From NCBI GenBank assembly GCA_039962225.1, contig JAMPKV010000001.1, positions 434,001-498,000 of the forward strand: a stretch of 64,000 nucleotides of DNA, read 5' to 3'. Shown here piece after piece: positions 18,280 through 27,587 of this stretch. The notes under the pieces are model-generated. The model was not told the origin of the DNA and did not search any database. It saw only the letters and a list, made by a program, of their open reading frames with translations. A program made the position numbers and the translations under genes. This DNA is from Microcoleus sp. AS-A8 (GTDB lineage Bacteria; Cyanobacteriota; Cyanobacteriia; Cyanobacteriales; Coleofasciculaceae). The first letter of the stretch is position 1, and each line of letters opens with the position of its first letter.

Positions 18280-18513
18280 ATGGAAAAAGTTGGCAAAATT
18301 GATTTCATGGATCTAGGACGCCCTAATATTTCACAGGAGGAAATAGAAAAACGACAAGGGGCTAAATTACAACAACAGAAGGAGGAGGGATATCAACAAT
18401 TAGCTGAACTCTGTCGTTTAGGGGAATATGATGCCGCCCAGCAACTAGCGAATCGAAATTCTAGCTGGGGTTATGAAGTTGTTGATGGGGTTGTAATAGA
18501 GAAGATTGATTAG
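18280..18513 (+). CDS. small protein sharing the C-terminal motif of the preceding gene (77 aa)
   Basis: 77 residues from ATG 18280, directly behind a GGGGGG ribosome-binding site and 10 bp after the previous stop. The N-terminal part is charged and helix-rich (ISQEEIEKRQGAKLQQQKEE). The end ANRNSSWGYEVVDGVVIEKI resembles AEHPEWGYGIIDGQVVDVL of the upstream protein. No family recognised; the layout suggests a partner of the 464-aa protein. Its last 4 bases overlap the end of the convergent DUF72 gene. Confidence 0.7.
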   Translation: MEKVGKIDFMDLGRPNISQEEIEKRQGAKLQQQKEEGYQQLAELCRLGEYDAAQQLANRNSSWGYEVVDGVVIEKID

Positions 18514-19373
18514 AAAAGACTCAGTTGAATAGGTGCTTGGTCAATAGTATTCCAGGGTAAAGGTGGAACTGGAACACCCCCCTTTTCAAGTAACAGCTGA
18601 AAGTGACGCGCATTTCCAGGAGAATACTGTTCCTGTGGGCAATGCATAAAGAAGTAGATACGTTTACCCAAGCGCAACCACTGGTCAACCAAACTTACCC
18701 ATTCTTCCATGAAAGGCTGATTCACCTGTTGGTCAGGATGGCTGATAAAGCGCACCAGGCTAAATGGAGCCGTTATAACAGCTTGCAGAGGTACCTGAGG
18801 CTTTCGTGAGTCTACTGGTTGCTGCTTGTAGCTAGCTGAACCACTATAAACGGGTCGGGTATCTAATACGACTCGTCCAACCCCCAGTTCTTCCAGGAGG
18901 GTGTTGAGATGGCTGGCGTAGGGTTCTTTGTACCAGTCAGCATGGCGGACTTCAACGGCTAAGGGGGCTTCATTCCGAGGCCAAGCCTTGAGAAAGGCGG
19001 CGAGGTCTTCTAAGGCAGCAGGTTCGTAGCTGGGAGGAAGTTGGGCGAAGATGGGGCCAAGGTGCTCACCCAAAACCCGCATCTGTTCTAAAAACTTTAA
19101 AGCACCCGGAATTGAAGGTTTCAACAAGCCGTTGTGAGTCAACTGGCGCGGCAACTTTGGGCAAAATTCAAACCCTGGTGGCATTTGTGATGCCCAACTT
19201 ATCACCGTTTCCTGATTAGGCACGGCATAGAAGGTCGTATTCCCTTCAACTGTGGTGAAACGTTGAGTATAAAGAGGTAGAAATTCTGCGGCTTTACTTC
19301 CTTTGGGATAAAGTTCGCCCACCCAACCTTTGTAAGCCCAAACTGCACACCCGATGAGAAAGTTCATGGTCAA
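18510..19373 (-). CDS. DUF72 family protein (YecE-like)
   Basis: 287 residues, one DUF72 domain (TIM-barrel fold). Typical motifs are the early GCAVWAYKGWVGELYPKG and the VEGNTTFYAVP segment, then FCPKLPRQLTH, a middle EVRHADWY, and FFMHCPQEQYSPGNARH near the end, where the histidine and cysteine positions are conserved. The family's biochemical role is not established. It converges with the LexA-box unit, overlapping the last gene by 4 bases. Start chosen at ATG 19373; a second ATG two codons later is equally possible. Confidence 0.92.
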   Translation of the reverse strand: MTMNFLIGCAVWAYKGWVGELYPKGSKAAEFLPLYTQRFTTVEGNTTFYAVPNQETVISWASQMPPGFEFCPKLPRQLTHNGLLKPSIPGALKFLEQMRVLGEHLGPIFAQLPPSYEPAALEDLAAFLKAWPRNEAPLAVEVRHADWYKEPYASHLNTLLEELGVGRVVLDTRPVYSGSASYKQQPVDSRKPQVPLQAVITAPFSLVRFISHPDQQVNQPFMEEWVSLVDQWLRLGKRIYFFMHCPQEQYSPGNARHFQLLLEKGGVPVPPLPWNTIDQAPIQLSLF

Positions 19374-19470
19374 AAATTGAGACTATTATTTAGCCTACCA
19401 AGACTTCCAGAACGTTAAGCTGAAACCATTCTAGTTTCAAAAGTCAATCGAAGAAGCTCAGGAAATTGGC

Positions 19471-20523
19471 CTAACGCTCCTGCGCTCTATGCATTTTTAA
19501 GCGGGTTTGAGAGGAATAGACGACTCCTTTTCCCAGAGAATCTGTTTTTTTGGAGAGCTGAATTTTATTAAGATTCTTACGTAACTGTTGCTCTTGGCGC
19601 TTGAGTTCCGCAATCAAGGCAGCATCTTGGATGAGAGAACCCCCTCGCTTTCTCCCTGAGTTTTTTTTGAGTTTCTGAGCTAATTCATAACACAGCTGGC
19701 ATTTTTCCAGGATTTTTAGAATCGAAGGGGCAAATTTAGCAAACTTTTCTTCATCTTCTGGCGTAAAACCTTTTTTATCGATTCTGTTAGATAAATCATC
19801 TTCAGGGTTATCGCTGGGCTTTAACTTATTGATTAATTGCACAACAGCAACTAAATCTTTTTGCTTATTTAATAGAGGCCAAGCCAGCATCGTGTAAGTC
19901 CGGTATCCTGTTCTTTGATCGGTTCTCTTCGCCTGTTCAGAACGTGGATCATCATAGACATCGAATGGAATGTTGATCACTTGCAAGGAGGTAGCCGCTA
20001 AACTAGCGATTCCTCTATTTGCAGGAATATCAATTAGGAGACATCCCCCGTCGCCATCGTCAGCAATAATTGTGCCCAGTACTTTGGTTTGATTATCCAG
20101 TAAAAAAATACTGATGCGATCGGCTCTAATTAAATCTCCCGCTTTGCGCGTGATCCGACGCAGCATTTCGCAGAGAGTGCCAACAAGCTCATTAATGGCC
20201 TCATCAACATCATTAACTCCCTTTGTTGGTCTACGGAGCAGGATTGCCTCGTCAGTATTAGCCTCTTGAGGCAGGGGGCTAATCTGAATTTCTGGCTCCT
20301 CTAAGCCTGCGATTTCTTGCCAGTTCATCCCCAAGAACTGGCAAATTTCAATAAAATTTACACGATTAACGGGTTCGCCTTTTAGAAAAAGATTATCGAT
20401 CACGAGCCGCAGAGACAGTCCTAATTTCTCAGCTACCTCTTGCTCGCGTCCATCACTCTTACGCTTCCAAGCCAGGTTAACTTCTTGGAGGTACTTTGTC
20501 TGTACACTACACCACATTGCCAT
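19471..20523 (-). CDS. GAF-domain sensor protein with N-terminal HTH-like segment
   Basis: 350 residues. The first 75 residues (EQEVAEKLGLSLRLVIDNLF, then FIEICQFLGMNWQEIAGLEE) look like a short HTH/XRE-type segment common in cyanobacterial regulators, and residues about 110-275 form a GAF domain (RADRISIFLLDNQTKVLGTI, ANRGIASLAATSLQVINI). GAF domains bind cyclic nucleotides, bilins or other small ligands, or sense redox. The C-terminal third is basic and coiled-coil-like, with no kinase, cyclase or GGDEF output. No bilin-binding Cys-His is obvious. Transcribed alone; role unknown. Confidence 0.82.
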   Translation of the reverse strand: MAMWCSVQTKYLQEVNLAWKRKSDGREQEVAEKLGLSLRLVIDNLFLKGEPVNRVNFIEICQFLGMNWQEIAGLEEPEIQISPLPQEANTDEAILLRRPTKGVNDVDEAINELVGTLCEMLRRITRKAGDLIRADRISIFLLDNQTKVLGTIIADDGDGGCLLIDIPANRGIASLAATSLQVINIPFDVYDDPRSEQAKRTDQRTGYRTYTMLAWPLLNKQKDLVAVVQLINKLKPSDNPEDDLSNRIDKKGFTPEDEEKFAKFAPSILKILEKCQLCYELAQKLKKNSGRKRGGSLIQDAALIAELKRQEQQLRKNLNKIQLSKKTDSLGKGVVYSSQTRLKMHRAQER

Positions 20524-20741
20524 GTCTGAGCATCGGAAAGTCTCTCCTTATTTATCATAAGTTAGATTAGTGCCGTAACAAAACTATAATTTTCTCCAAA
20601 AGTGTTGATTAACCTGTAGAGGCGAAGCAGCAGTAGTCCTTTACCTTCCTTAATATTACCGAGACAGTCTAAAAATGTTTGAGCATTGATGTTCTGTGTA
20701 CTTAACCTAATTAACTATTTGTTGTAACAATCACATGGATC

Positions 20742-20882
20742 TTACCTGGATTGTTTGCGGATAAGCAAACTAAGCAAAAGAAAAGGCAAACCCGCGAATA
20801 CTACCAAACCAATAAATCCAACGACCAAACGCACCAACCAGAGTCTCAGTTCTGTCAAATCATCGGTTTCATTAACACTCAT
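20742..20882 (-). CDS. small single-pass membrane protein (46 aa)
   Basis: 46 residues starting MSVNETDDLTELRLWLVRLV, then a strongly hydrophobic helix (VGFIGLVVFAGLPFLLLSLL) and a basic end IRKQSR. A very good GGAGGAG ribosome-binding site precedes the ATG. I recognise no family. It lies between the GAF-protein gene and the transaminase gene on the same strand but is separated from each by over 200 bp, so it is probably independent. Confidence 0.7.
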   Translation of the reverse strand: MSVNETDDLTELRLWLVRLVVGFIGLVVFAGLPFLLLSLLIRKQSR

Positions 20883-20936
20883 GACTCCTCCGGCGTAAGG
20901 CTTTCAGTCCACTTGAGTAGACTTGATCTATTAGGT

Positions 20937-20952
20937 CGGAGTTTAAACTCCG
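20937..20952. repeat. 16-bp perfect palindrome
   Basis: CGGAGTTTAAACTCCG, in the gap between the transaminase gene and the small membrane-protein gene. It may form a small hairpin or a binding site; no role shown. Confidence 0.5.
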
Positions 20953-21100
20953 GGCGGAATAAAAACGTGACGGCAACACAGTTGGAGTTTGATCATTCAA
21001 TCAAAAGCGATCGCACCTCATCTAAAGCTTGTCCCTGTTTTGAGACAAGTTTTATAGGTATGCTCCTGCTTTTGGGGTCAACAAAGCGATCGCATTTCCC

Positions 21101-22414
21101 CTACGGCAACTCTTTCAACACCCCTGCCAGAATTTCAAACAATTGCTCAATATGCTCTTTCTGAATCATCAAAGGCGGAGATAAGGCAATAATGTCTCCT
21201 GTGGTGCGGATAAGTAACCCCTTGTCAAAACACCGTTGAAGACAATCCATCCCTCGTACCGAAGGCTTTCCGGGGATTGACTCTAACTCAATTGCCGCCA
21301 CCAGTCCCAAGTTCCGCAAATCGATGACATGAGGTAAGCCTTTGAGGGAATGAAGGCAGTCTTCCCAGTAACTTGCCAGATGATTAGCATGGGCAAACAA
21401 CCCTTCTTCTTCATACACATCAAGGGTTGCCATTGCCGCCGCACAAGCGAGGGGATGCCCAGAATAGGTGTAGCCGTGGAACAATTCGATCGCATTTTCT
21501 GCCGCCGCATCCATAAAGGTGTCATAAATCCCTTTGCGGACAAACACCGCCCCCATCGGCACCGTACCATTGGTAATACCTTTGGCTACTGTCACCATAT
21601 CAGGTACAACACCAAAGTACTCTGTTGCAAAACTGGCACCTAACCGCCCGAACCCTGTAATCACTTCATCAAAAATCAGGAGAATGCCGTACTTGTCACA
21701 AATAGTACGAAGACGTTCCAAATAGCCCACCGGAGGAATCAGCACTCCCGTTGAACCGGCAACGGGTTCGACAATCACCGCTGCTATGGTTGAGGCATCG
21801 TGCAGGGTAACAAGGCGTTCCAGCTCATCTGCCAGGTGTGTCCCCCACTGCGGTTGACCGCGAGTAAAGGCATTGTGTTCGAGGTTATGGGTATGGGGCA
21901 GATGATCGACTCCCGGCATTAAGCTGCCGAAGAATTTGCGGTTGGGGGCGATGCCACCAACAGAAATGCCCCCGAATCCCACGCCATGATACCCCCGTTC
22001 CCGCCCAATTAAACGCTGACGCGCACCTTCTCCTCGGACTCGATGATAGGCGATCGCAATTTTTAGGGCTGACTCAACCGCTTCTGAACCGGAATTACCG
22101 TAAAATACGTGGTCGAAATGACCTCCTGGCATCATCTTGACTAAGCGTTCCGCCAATTCAAAGGCACCGGGATGTCCCATTTGAAAGGGAGGGGCGTAAT
22201 CTAGATGGGCGACTTGTTTTTGAATAGCTTCGACTATTTTGGGGCGACAATGACCGGCATTTACACACCATAACCCGGCTGTGCCGTCGAGAATCTGACG
22301 ACCCTCAGGAGTGAAGTAGTGTACGTCTTTTGCGGCGGCGAGTAAGCGGGGGTTTGCTTTGAATTGGCGGTTAGCCGTGAAGGGCATCCAATAGGCTTCG
22401 AGATTGGTAGGCAC
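21101..22414 (-). CDS. class III aminotransferase (omega-amino acid / beta-alanine:pyruvate type)
   Basis: 437 residues, the usual length. It transfers an omega-amino group to a keto acid, with PLP as cofactor, in the cytoplasm. The PLP lysine lies in VTVAKGITNG (K278), the PLP-phosphate and ring contacts include the GNSGSEAVESALK stretch and D249 in IFDEVITGFGRLG. The segments DGTAGLWCVNAGH and GYTYSGHPLACA match beta-alanine-pyruvate transaminases. The substrate is inferred from these motifs; other omega-amino acids such as GABA or putrescine remain possible. No operon partner. Confidence 0.9.
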   Translation of the reverse strand: MPTNLEAYWMPFTANRQFKANPRLLAAAKDVHYFTPEGRQILDGTAGLWCVNAGHCRPKIVEAIQKQVAHLDYAPPFQMGHPGAFELAERLVKMMPGGHFDHVFYGNSGSEAVESALKIAIAYHRVRGEGARQRLIGRERGYHGVGFGGISVGGIAPNRKFFGSLMPGVDHLPHTHNLEHNAFTRGQPQWGTHLADELERLVTLHDASTIAAVIVEPVAGSTGVLIPPVGYLERLRTICDKYGILLIFDEVITGFGRLGASFATEYFGVVPDMVTVAKGITNGTVPMGAVFVRKGIYDTFMDAAAENAIELFHGYTYSGHPLACAAAMATLDVYEEEGLFAHANHLASYWEDCLHSLKGLPHVIDLRNLGLVAAIELESIPGKPSVRGMDCLQRCFDKGLLIRTTGDIIALSPPLMIQKEHIEQLFEILAGVLKELP

Positions 22415-22449
22415 CGATTCAACTCCAGCAGATGAGGGATTATAGCATT

Positions 22450-23352
22450 TTATAACTTCTCCTGACTGTTAACTCGAATTAAATCCTCAATATCCTGCGA
22501 TATAGTCGTGCAAATTTCTTCTAAAGGCAAATCATTGGCATCCTCTCCAAACGGATTTTCAATTTCCGTGCCAATTTCTTCAACGCCCAACAGCACAAAG
22601 CTCAGGATAATCACAATTGGGGAAGTCCACCAATGCAATGTGTTAACCACTTGGAAGGGAAGAGAAATACAATAAATCAGCAGCAATCGCTTCAAATAAA
22701 TCGCATAGGCTAAGGGAATGGGCGTTGATAAAATACGCTCACAAGTCGTTAAACCTCCTAGCATATCGTTAACTAACCCATTCATGGCGGTCAGTTGATT
22801 AACACTGAGTAATTTCCGGTCATATTGCTTTTGTAAGTAATTTCCAATCCAAACAGAAAGTTGCAGCGAAGTCGATTGAATGGTTTGAAGTTGGAGAATT
22901 TGCTCTTGTGTAATCAGTGATTCTAATTCACTGTTGATGGGCTGTTGTCGCAATTTTAATTTAGTCGCGATCGCAAAAGCCACTAACAGGCGTAAAGCAA
23001 AGGCTTTGTCTTCTCTATCTTGGGGTTCCGATTCAGCAATGGCTACCCAAATGAAATGCCCTAAACTCCGGATGGAAGCGGTTATCGTTCCCCACGCTTT
23101 ACGCCCTTCCCAAAATCGATCATAGGCGCTATTGGTGCGAAAAACTAATAATAAACCTAAAACTAAGTTATAGGAAACATTGGTAATAATCGTATCAAAT
23201 CCCTGCCAAGATAAAGAGAATCCAAAATAATCGAAGAGAGAGACAACAACCCCCAATCCTCCACACAACAGGATACGAAAAAAAACCTTAGAGGCAACTG
23301 AGCCTCGCCATTGTAAAGCTAATTGCATCCAATTTGCTCGATCAACAGTCAT
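22450..23352 (-). CDS. bestrophin-like (UPF0187) membrane protein
   Basis: 300 residues, a bestrophin-family anion channel. Conserved features: a first helix with LGVVVSLF, the loop YNLVLGLLLVFRTNSAYDRF, then WEGRKAW, LLRLLVAFAIA-type helices, and the late TPIPLAYAIYLKR segment. About four hydrophobic stretches are visible. Cyanobacterial bestrophins have been proposed to carry chloride or bicarbonate across the thylakoid or plasma membrane. Directly divergent from the PhoD gene, with 77 bp between them. Confidence 0.88.
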   Translation of the reverse strand: MTVDRANWMQLALQWRGSVASKVFFRILLCGGLGVVVSLFDYFGFSLSWQGFDTIITNVSYNLVLGLLLVFRTNSAYDRFWEGRKAWGTITASIRSLGHFIWVAIAESEPQDREDKAFALRLLVAFAIATKLKLRQQPINSELESLITQEQILQLQTIQSTSLQLSVWIGNYLQKQYDRKLLSVNQLTAMNGLVNDMLGGLTTCERILSTPIPLAYAIYLKRLLLIYCISLPFQVVNTLHWWTSPIVIILSFVLLGVEEIGTEIENPFGEDANDLPLEEICTTISQDIEDLIRVNSQEKL

Positions 23353-23429
23353 GCAATCCCCTATAATTTTGATTCAATTCATTAATCAGTACGGCTAAGG
23401 TTTACGCATCTCGAAATCAAAAGGGACTC

Positions 23430-25028
23430 ATGGAACGCAAAAATCAGGGGTACATAACGCGTCGTCGCTTCCTACTTCGCTCAGTTATAACTGGCGGGAG
23501 TCTCATTGTGGCAGACGCTTTCTCAAAATCGGGACTGGCACAGGTCAAGGCACCAGGAATTATCACTTCGGATAAGATGCGTCCCACTATACCTTATGGT
23601 GTTGCGAGTGGCGACATTACAACTGGCAGTGCGATGATTTGGAGTCGATGCGATCGCGCCGCTAAGATGATAGTCGAGTATGACACCCGCGAGTCGTTCC
23701 GTAACCCGAAGCGTATTCTTGGGCCAGCCGCTTTGGAAACCAGCGACTATACAGCACGCATTAACCTTGCCAACCTGCCACCCAGTCAACAGATATACTA
23801 CCGAGTCACATTTCAAGATTTAGCCGATACGAATATCTATAGCGCCCCCGTTATTGGGACTTTCCGCACACCCTCTGCAAGAAAGCGCGATATCCTCTTT
23901 GCTTGGTCGGGAGACACGGCTGGACAAGGTTGGGGAATTAACCCGGAGTGGGGTGGGATGAAAATCTATGAAGCGATAAGGCGGTTAAATCCCGACTTTT
24001 TCATCCACTCCGGCGATACTATCTATGCGGATAACCCTATTCCCGCAGAAGTGAAGCTGGATGACGGCAGTATCTGGAAAAACCTCACCACCCCAGAGAA
24101 GTCAAAAGTGGCGGAAACACTGGCTGAGTTTCGCGGTAATTTCATCTATAACCTGCTGGATGAAAATGTTCGCCGCTTTAACGCCCAAGTGCCTCAACTT
24201 GTGCAGTGGGACGACCACGAAACCCGCAATAATTGGTCTCCCGATCAGATGCTAATGGACGATGACCGTTACAAGGTAAAAAGTGTATCATTGCTTGCGG
24301 CGCGAGCAAAGCAAGCGTTCCTGGAATATACTCCCATGCGCTTAGATTGCAACGATTCTGAACGCATTTACCGTTCCTTTAATTACGGCCCTTCCCTGGA
24401 TATTTTTATGCTCGATATGCGTAGTTACCGGGGGCCTAATACACCCAACCGTCAGACAGTGGCGAGTGCAGAAACAGACTTTTTGGGAAATGCTCAAGTA
24501 CGCTGGTTAAAAAATAAGTTGCAAAACTCAAAAGCAACTTGGAAGGTGATTGCTAGTGATATGCCCATCGGACTAGTGGTTCGAGATGGCGAGAGCAAGT
24601 TTGAGAACTTTGCTAATGGAGATGGCCCGCCTTTGGGACGCGAACTCGAACTTGCCGATTTATTGCGCTTTATCCAACAAAACAATATCCGCAATGTCGT
24701 CTGGCTGACAGCTGATGTGCATTACGCCGCCGCGCATTATTACGACCCAGGAAAAGCACAGTTTACTGATTTTAAACCCTTCTGGGAGTTCGTCGCTGGC
24801 CCACTCCATGCGGGAACCTTTGGACCAAGTGCGATGGATAATACCTTCGGCCCTCAAGTCAAGTTTCAAAGCATACCGCCAAACCTAAAACAAAATCGCC
24901 CTCCCACTGAAGAATTTCAGTTTTTTGGTACTGTGAAAATTGATGGTGATACTGAAGTGATGACGGTTAAGCTACACAATTTGGAAGGTAAAACTCTTTA
25001 CAGTGTGGACTTGCCGCCAGAAGTTTAG
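23430..25028 (+). CDS. phoD: alkaline phosphatase D family protein (PhoD), Tat-exported
   Basis: 532 residues. It opens with a twin-arginine signal peptide (TRRRFLLRSVITGGSLIVAD). The catalytic part has GVASGDITTGSAMIWSR of the N-terminal domain, and the metal-binding motifs HSGDTIYADNP, WDDHETRNNW and TADVHYAAAH. PhoD enzymes hydrolyse phosphodiesters and phosphomonoesters using calcium and iron, outside the plasma membrane, and are often induced by phosphate starvation. No Pho box was identified. All metal-site residues that I can recognise are present. Confidence 0.93.
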   Translation: MERKNQGYITRRRFLLRSVITGGSLIVADAFSKSGLAQVKAPGIITSDKMRPTIPYGVASGDITTGSAMIWSRCDRAAKMIVEYDTRESFRNPKRILGPAALETSDYTARINLANLPPSQQIYYRVTFQDLADTNIYSAPVIGTFRTPSARKRDILFAWSGDTAGQGWGINPEWGGMKIYEAIRRLNPDFFIHSGDTIYADNPIPAEVKLDDGSIWKNLTTPEKSKVAETLAEFRGNFIYNLLDENVRRFNAQVPQLVQWDDHETRNNWSPDQMLMDDDRYKVKSVSLLAARAKQAFLEYTPMRLDCNDSERIYRSFNYGPSLDIFMLDMRSYRGPNTPNRQTVASAETDFLGNAQVRWLKNKLQNSKATWKVIASDMPIGLVVRDGESKFENFANGDGPPLGRELELADLLRFIQQNNIRNVVWLTADVHYAAAHYYDPGKAQFTDFKPFWEFVAGPLHAGTFGPSAMDNTFGPQVKFQSIPPNLKQNRPPTEEFQFFGTVKIDGDTEVMTVKLHNLEGKTLYSVDLPPEV

Positions 25029-25030
25029 AG

Positions 25031-25044
25031 TGTGTTTAAACACA
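25031..25044. terminator. 14-bp palindrome between convergent phoD and mnmE
   Basis: TGTGTTTAAACACA is a perfect palindrome located just after the phoD stop, with a TTATC/GATAA pair just after it. It could terminate transcription, but the stem is A/T-rich and weak. Confidence 0.35.
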
Positions 25045-25080
25045 GGATTATCTTATCAGGTTGAGGATAAACTTTCACTG

Positions 25081-26514
25081 CTACTTCCCAATGCAGAAGC
25101 GACTAAAAATGCGATCAAGTACAGATTCCGTCACTTCCTCACCTGTGATTTCTCCTAGTGCTTGAATAGCTCCCCGTAAATCAATTGTCCAAAAATCTAG
25201 GGGTAATTGTTGGGCAATAGTTTCTTGCACTTGTTGCAGTGAGGTTTTCGCGTGAGTTAATGCCGCCGCTTGGCGTTGGTTAATCGCTATATCCAGGTTT
25301 GCAGCTTTCAGGTTGCCCGTATGAATTGCCTCAAGAATCGCTGTTTCCAAATCTTCAATTCCTTCATTTTGAGCAGCAGCCGTGAGAATTGTAGATTTTG
25401 GGTTAAATGTTTGGTGAGCTTCCACCGCCCCTTGGATTTGGGCTTGCAGAGTTTTCCTTTCTGCTTCTTCTACTAAGTCAATTTTATTAATGACTAAAAT
25501 GACGGGACGATGTTTGACTTGTTCATAAATTTCTTGATCGGCTTGTGTCCAGCCGGTTGAGGCATCAATTGTGAGTAAGACTAAATCAGCCGCTTGAACG
25601 GCACGGTGCGATCGCTCTACGCCAATTTTCTCGACTTGATCGGCGGTTTCCCGAATTCCAGCTGTATCCAAGACTTGCACCGGGATTCCTCCAACGACCA
25701 ACTGCGACTCAACCACATCACGGGTAGTACCGGGTAGGGGAGTGACAATGGCGCGATCGCTTCGACTCCAGGCATTCAACAAGCTCGATTTTCCCACATT
25801 CGGACGCCCGACAATGGCAACTTTTAAACCCGTGCGGAGCAACTCCCCGCGATCTGCCGTTTCTAGGATATGGGTGACTTCTGCCCCTACTTGCTCGATT
25901 TGAACCACAACGGCGGCTTCATCCAGGGGCGGTAAATCTTCTTCAAAATCAATGCGGGCTTCAATTTCTGCCAAGATATCCAAACAAGTGGATCGCAGTT
26001 GGCGAATGGGTGCAGCTAGCTTCCCCTGCAAACCCGCGAGGGCAGCTTGTGCCGCCGCGGGTGAGCGAGAACCCACTAAGTCGGCAATACTTTCTGCCTG
26101 CGTTAAATCCAAACGTCCATTTAAAAATGCCCGTAGGGTAAACTCTCCAGGCTGTGCCAACCTTGCACCTTGCTCCAAGCACAACTGCAATACCTGCTGT
26201 ACGGGCATAATCCCGCCGTGACAGTGGAACTCCACCACATCTTCGCGAGTGTAAGAGCGGGGGGCTTGCATGATCAATAGTAATGCTTCATCCACCACCT
26301 GTTGGGTTTGGGGATGGCGCAGGTAGCCGTAGAGAATCCGGTGCGTTTCCCAAGCCTGACGCCCTGATGCGTGGAATAGGGTACGAGCAATGGTGATCGC
26401 CTGTTTCCCCGATATTCGCACAATCCCCACACTCCCTTGTTGCGGGACTACGGCTGTTGCGATCGCAGCAATGGTTTCGCCTTGGACGAACATTTGGGAC
26501 ATCTTGCTATTCAA
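25081..26514 (-). CDS. mnmE: tRNA uridine-5-carboxymethylaminomethyl(34) synthesis GTPase MnmE
   Basis: 477 residues. An N-terminal tetrahydrofolate-binding domain opens with [21 protein letters not shown] GTPase domain is inserted in the helical domain: G1 GRPNVGKSS (236-244), PLPGTTRD (switch I), DTAG (283-286) and NKID. The last residues FCIGK carry the conserved catalytic C-terminal cysteine. With MnmG it modifies U34 of certain tRNAs. The start could be the first ATG or the fifth codon. Not in an operon here. Confidence 0.97.
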   Translation of the reverse strand: MNSKMSQMFVQGETIAAIATAVVPQQGSVGIVRISGKQAITIARTLFHASGRQAWETHRILYGYLRHPQTQQVVDEALLLIMQAPRSYTREDVVEFHCHGGIMPVQQVLQLCLEQGARLAQPGEFTLRAFLNGRLDLTQAESIADLVGSRSPAAAQAALAGLQGKLAAPIRQLRSTCLDILAEIEARIDFEEDLPPLDEAAVVVQIEQVGAEVTHILETADRGELLRTGLKVAIVGRPNVGKSSLLNAWSRSDRAIVTPLPGTTRDVVESQLVVGGIPVQVLDTAGIRETADQVEKIGVERSHRAVQAADLVLLTIDASTGWTQADQEIYEQVKHRPVILVINKIDLVEEAERKTLQAQIQGAVEAHQTFNPKSTILTAAAQNEGIEDLETAILEAIHTGNLKAANLDIAINQRQAAALTHAKTSLQQVQETIAQQLPLDFWTIDLRGAIQALGEITGEEVTESVLDRIFSRFCIGK

Positions 26515-26623
26515 ACCCTCACTTATCCCAGCCTATCAAGGAGATGAGGGGATGCGAAAGGCTTTACTGATGTGCTACGCCTGATCCGGAGTTCAACGGT
26601 ATTCAGTTCTCGTGTCTCACACT

Positions 26624-26863
26624 TTAACTTTCATCCCTGGGTTGATTTCCACAAGTCAAGCAAGCGTCCATCAATAGAATTAAGGGTTGACCGCAATAGA
26701 CACATCCCCCTTCTGGAGAATCGCAATCGCTCACTTGCTTTCGGGGTACTTCCCGACACTTCAGACATCCGAAAAACTCGTCCAGACTTTTGACAGCAAA
26801 GCGGCTACATTTCGGGCAGTGTTGTACTTTCCACGTAACATTAGCATTGAGCATTGAATTCAA
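26624..26863 (-). CDS. small zinc-ribbon-like protein with four CxxC pairs
   Basis: 79 residues with four CxxC pairs spaced along the chain: CPKC, CLKC, CVYC and CLTC. This is too regular to be chance and points to two zinc ribbons. No other domain or membrane helix is seen. The annotated TTG start at 26863 and ATG at 26854 are both possible, with no strong ribosome-binding site. I do not recognise the family; DNA, RNA or protein binding would be expected. Confidence 0.65.
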   Translation of the reverse strand: MNSMLNANVTWKVQHCPKCSRFAVKSLDEFFGCLKCREVPRKQVSDCDSPEGGCVYCGQPLILLMDACLTCGNQPRDES

Positions 26864-27250
26864 AACAGAGGGTGAACGTGTAGCCCATCCAAACTCCCTC
26901 CTTGACCCGGTTGCCCTTCAAGTACTCATGAAATTGCTGGAGTTAAGTCTCTCAAGGCGGAGTGTGAACTGAGCCATCAACCAGTCTGGCATAAGTTATT
27001 GTCATCTGTCTCTAGTTAGATTTTTTATCTTGAGTGGAAAATTTTGTTCTAACTCAGTGGCGAACGGCGCTTGAGCTATTTACCGGAATTGTTGAGCAAA
27101 GTCAGTGCGATTTGCTAAAACTCCGGTCAATTCTTCAAGGCTAATCATTACGAAATGTAAATAAATTATACATAAATTGAACATAAGTTATACACAAACG
27201 CAAACATTGAGGCTCTATATTGACTAAAGCCCATCAGGAAGAGGACGCAA
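26864..27250. other. 387-bp intergenic region
   Basis: A/T-rich at 27150-27210 with repeated TTATACA words, possibly a promoter region for the following gene. No gene is supported. Confidence 0.45.
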
Positions 27251-27508
27251 TTGCTGTCTATAAAAGAAAGTTTTTGTAACGATAACAGCGCTGAACCCGA
27301 AATGGATGCATTCATTCCTTTTGAGGATAAAAATACATTACATCCGGAACAGTGGGTAAAAGTTTATGGTATTCATTCTGAGCAATACTATTACATCATC
27401 ACCTGTCAAGTCTTCCAATTAGAGGCGGTATTAGGTGGGAAGCAAGAAATTTGGTGGATAGGCTGGTGGGAAGGCTTTCTTCTAGAATCTGTTGATGAAT
27501 CAGATTAG
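27251..27508 (+). CDS. hypothetical protein (85 aa)
   Basis: 85 residues, acidic, with a Trp-rich end (EIWWIGWWEGFLLESVDES). It starts at TTG 27251 with GAGG in front. No family is recognised. The amino-acid mix is protein-like and it precedes the end of the convergent sensor kinase without overlapping it. Confidence 0.5.
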   Translation: MLSIKESFCNDNSAEPEMDAFIPFEDKNTLHPEQWVKVYGIHSEQYYYIITCQVFQLEAVLGGKQEIWWIGWWEGFLLESVDESD

Positions 27509-27587
27509 TATTACTGAGGTTGGACAAGAAAACAAACCGCTGAATCTGACCTCAGTTCTAGTAAAGAAGCTGAGGAAACCCGTTTGG

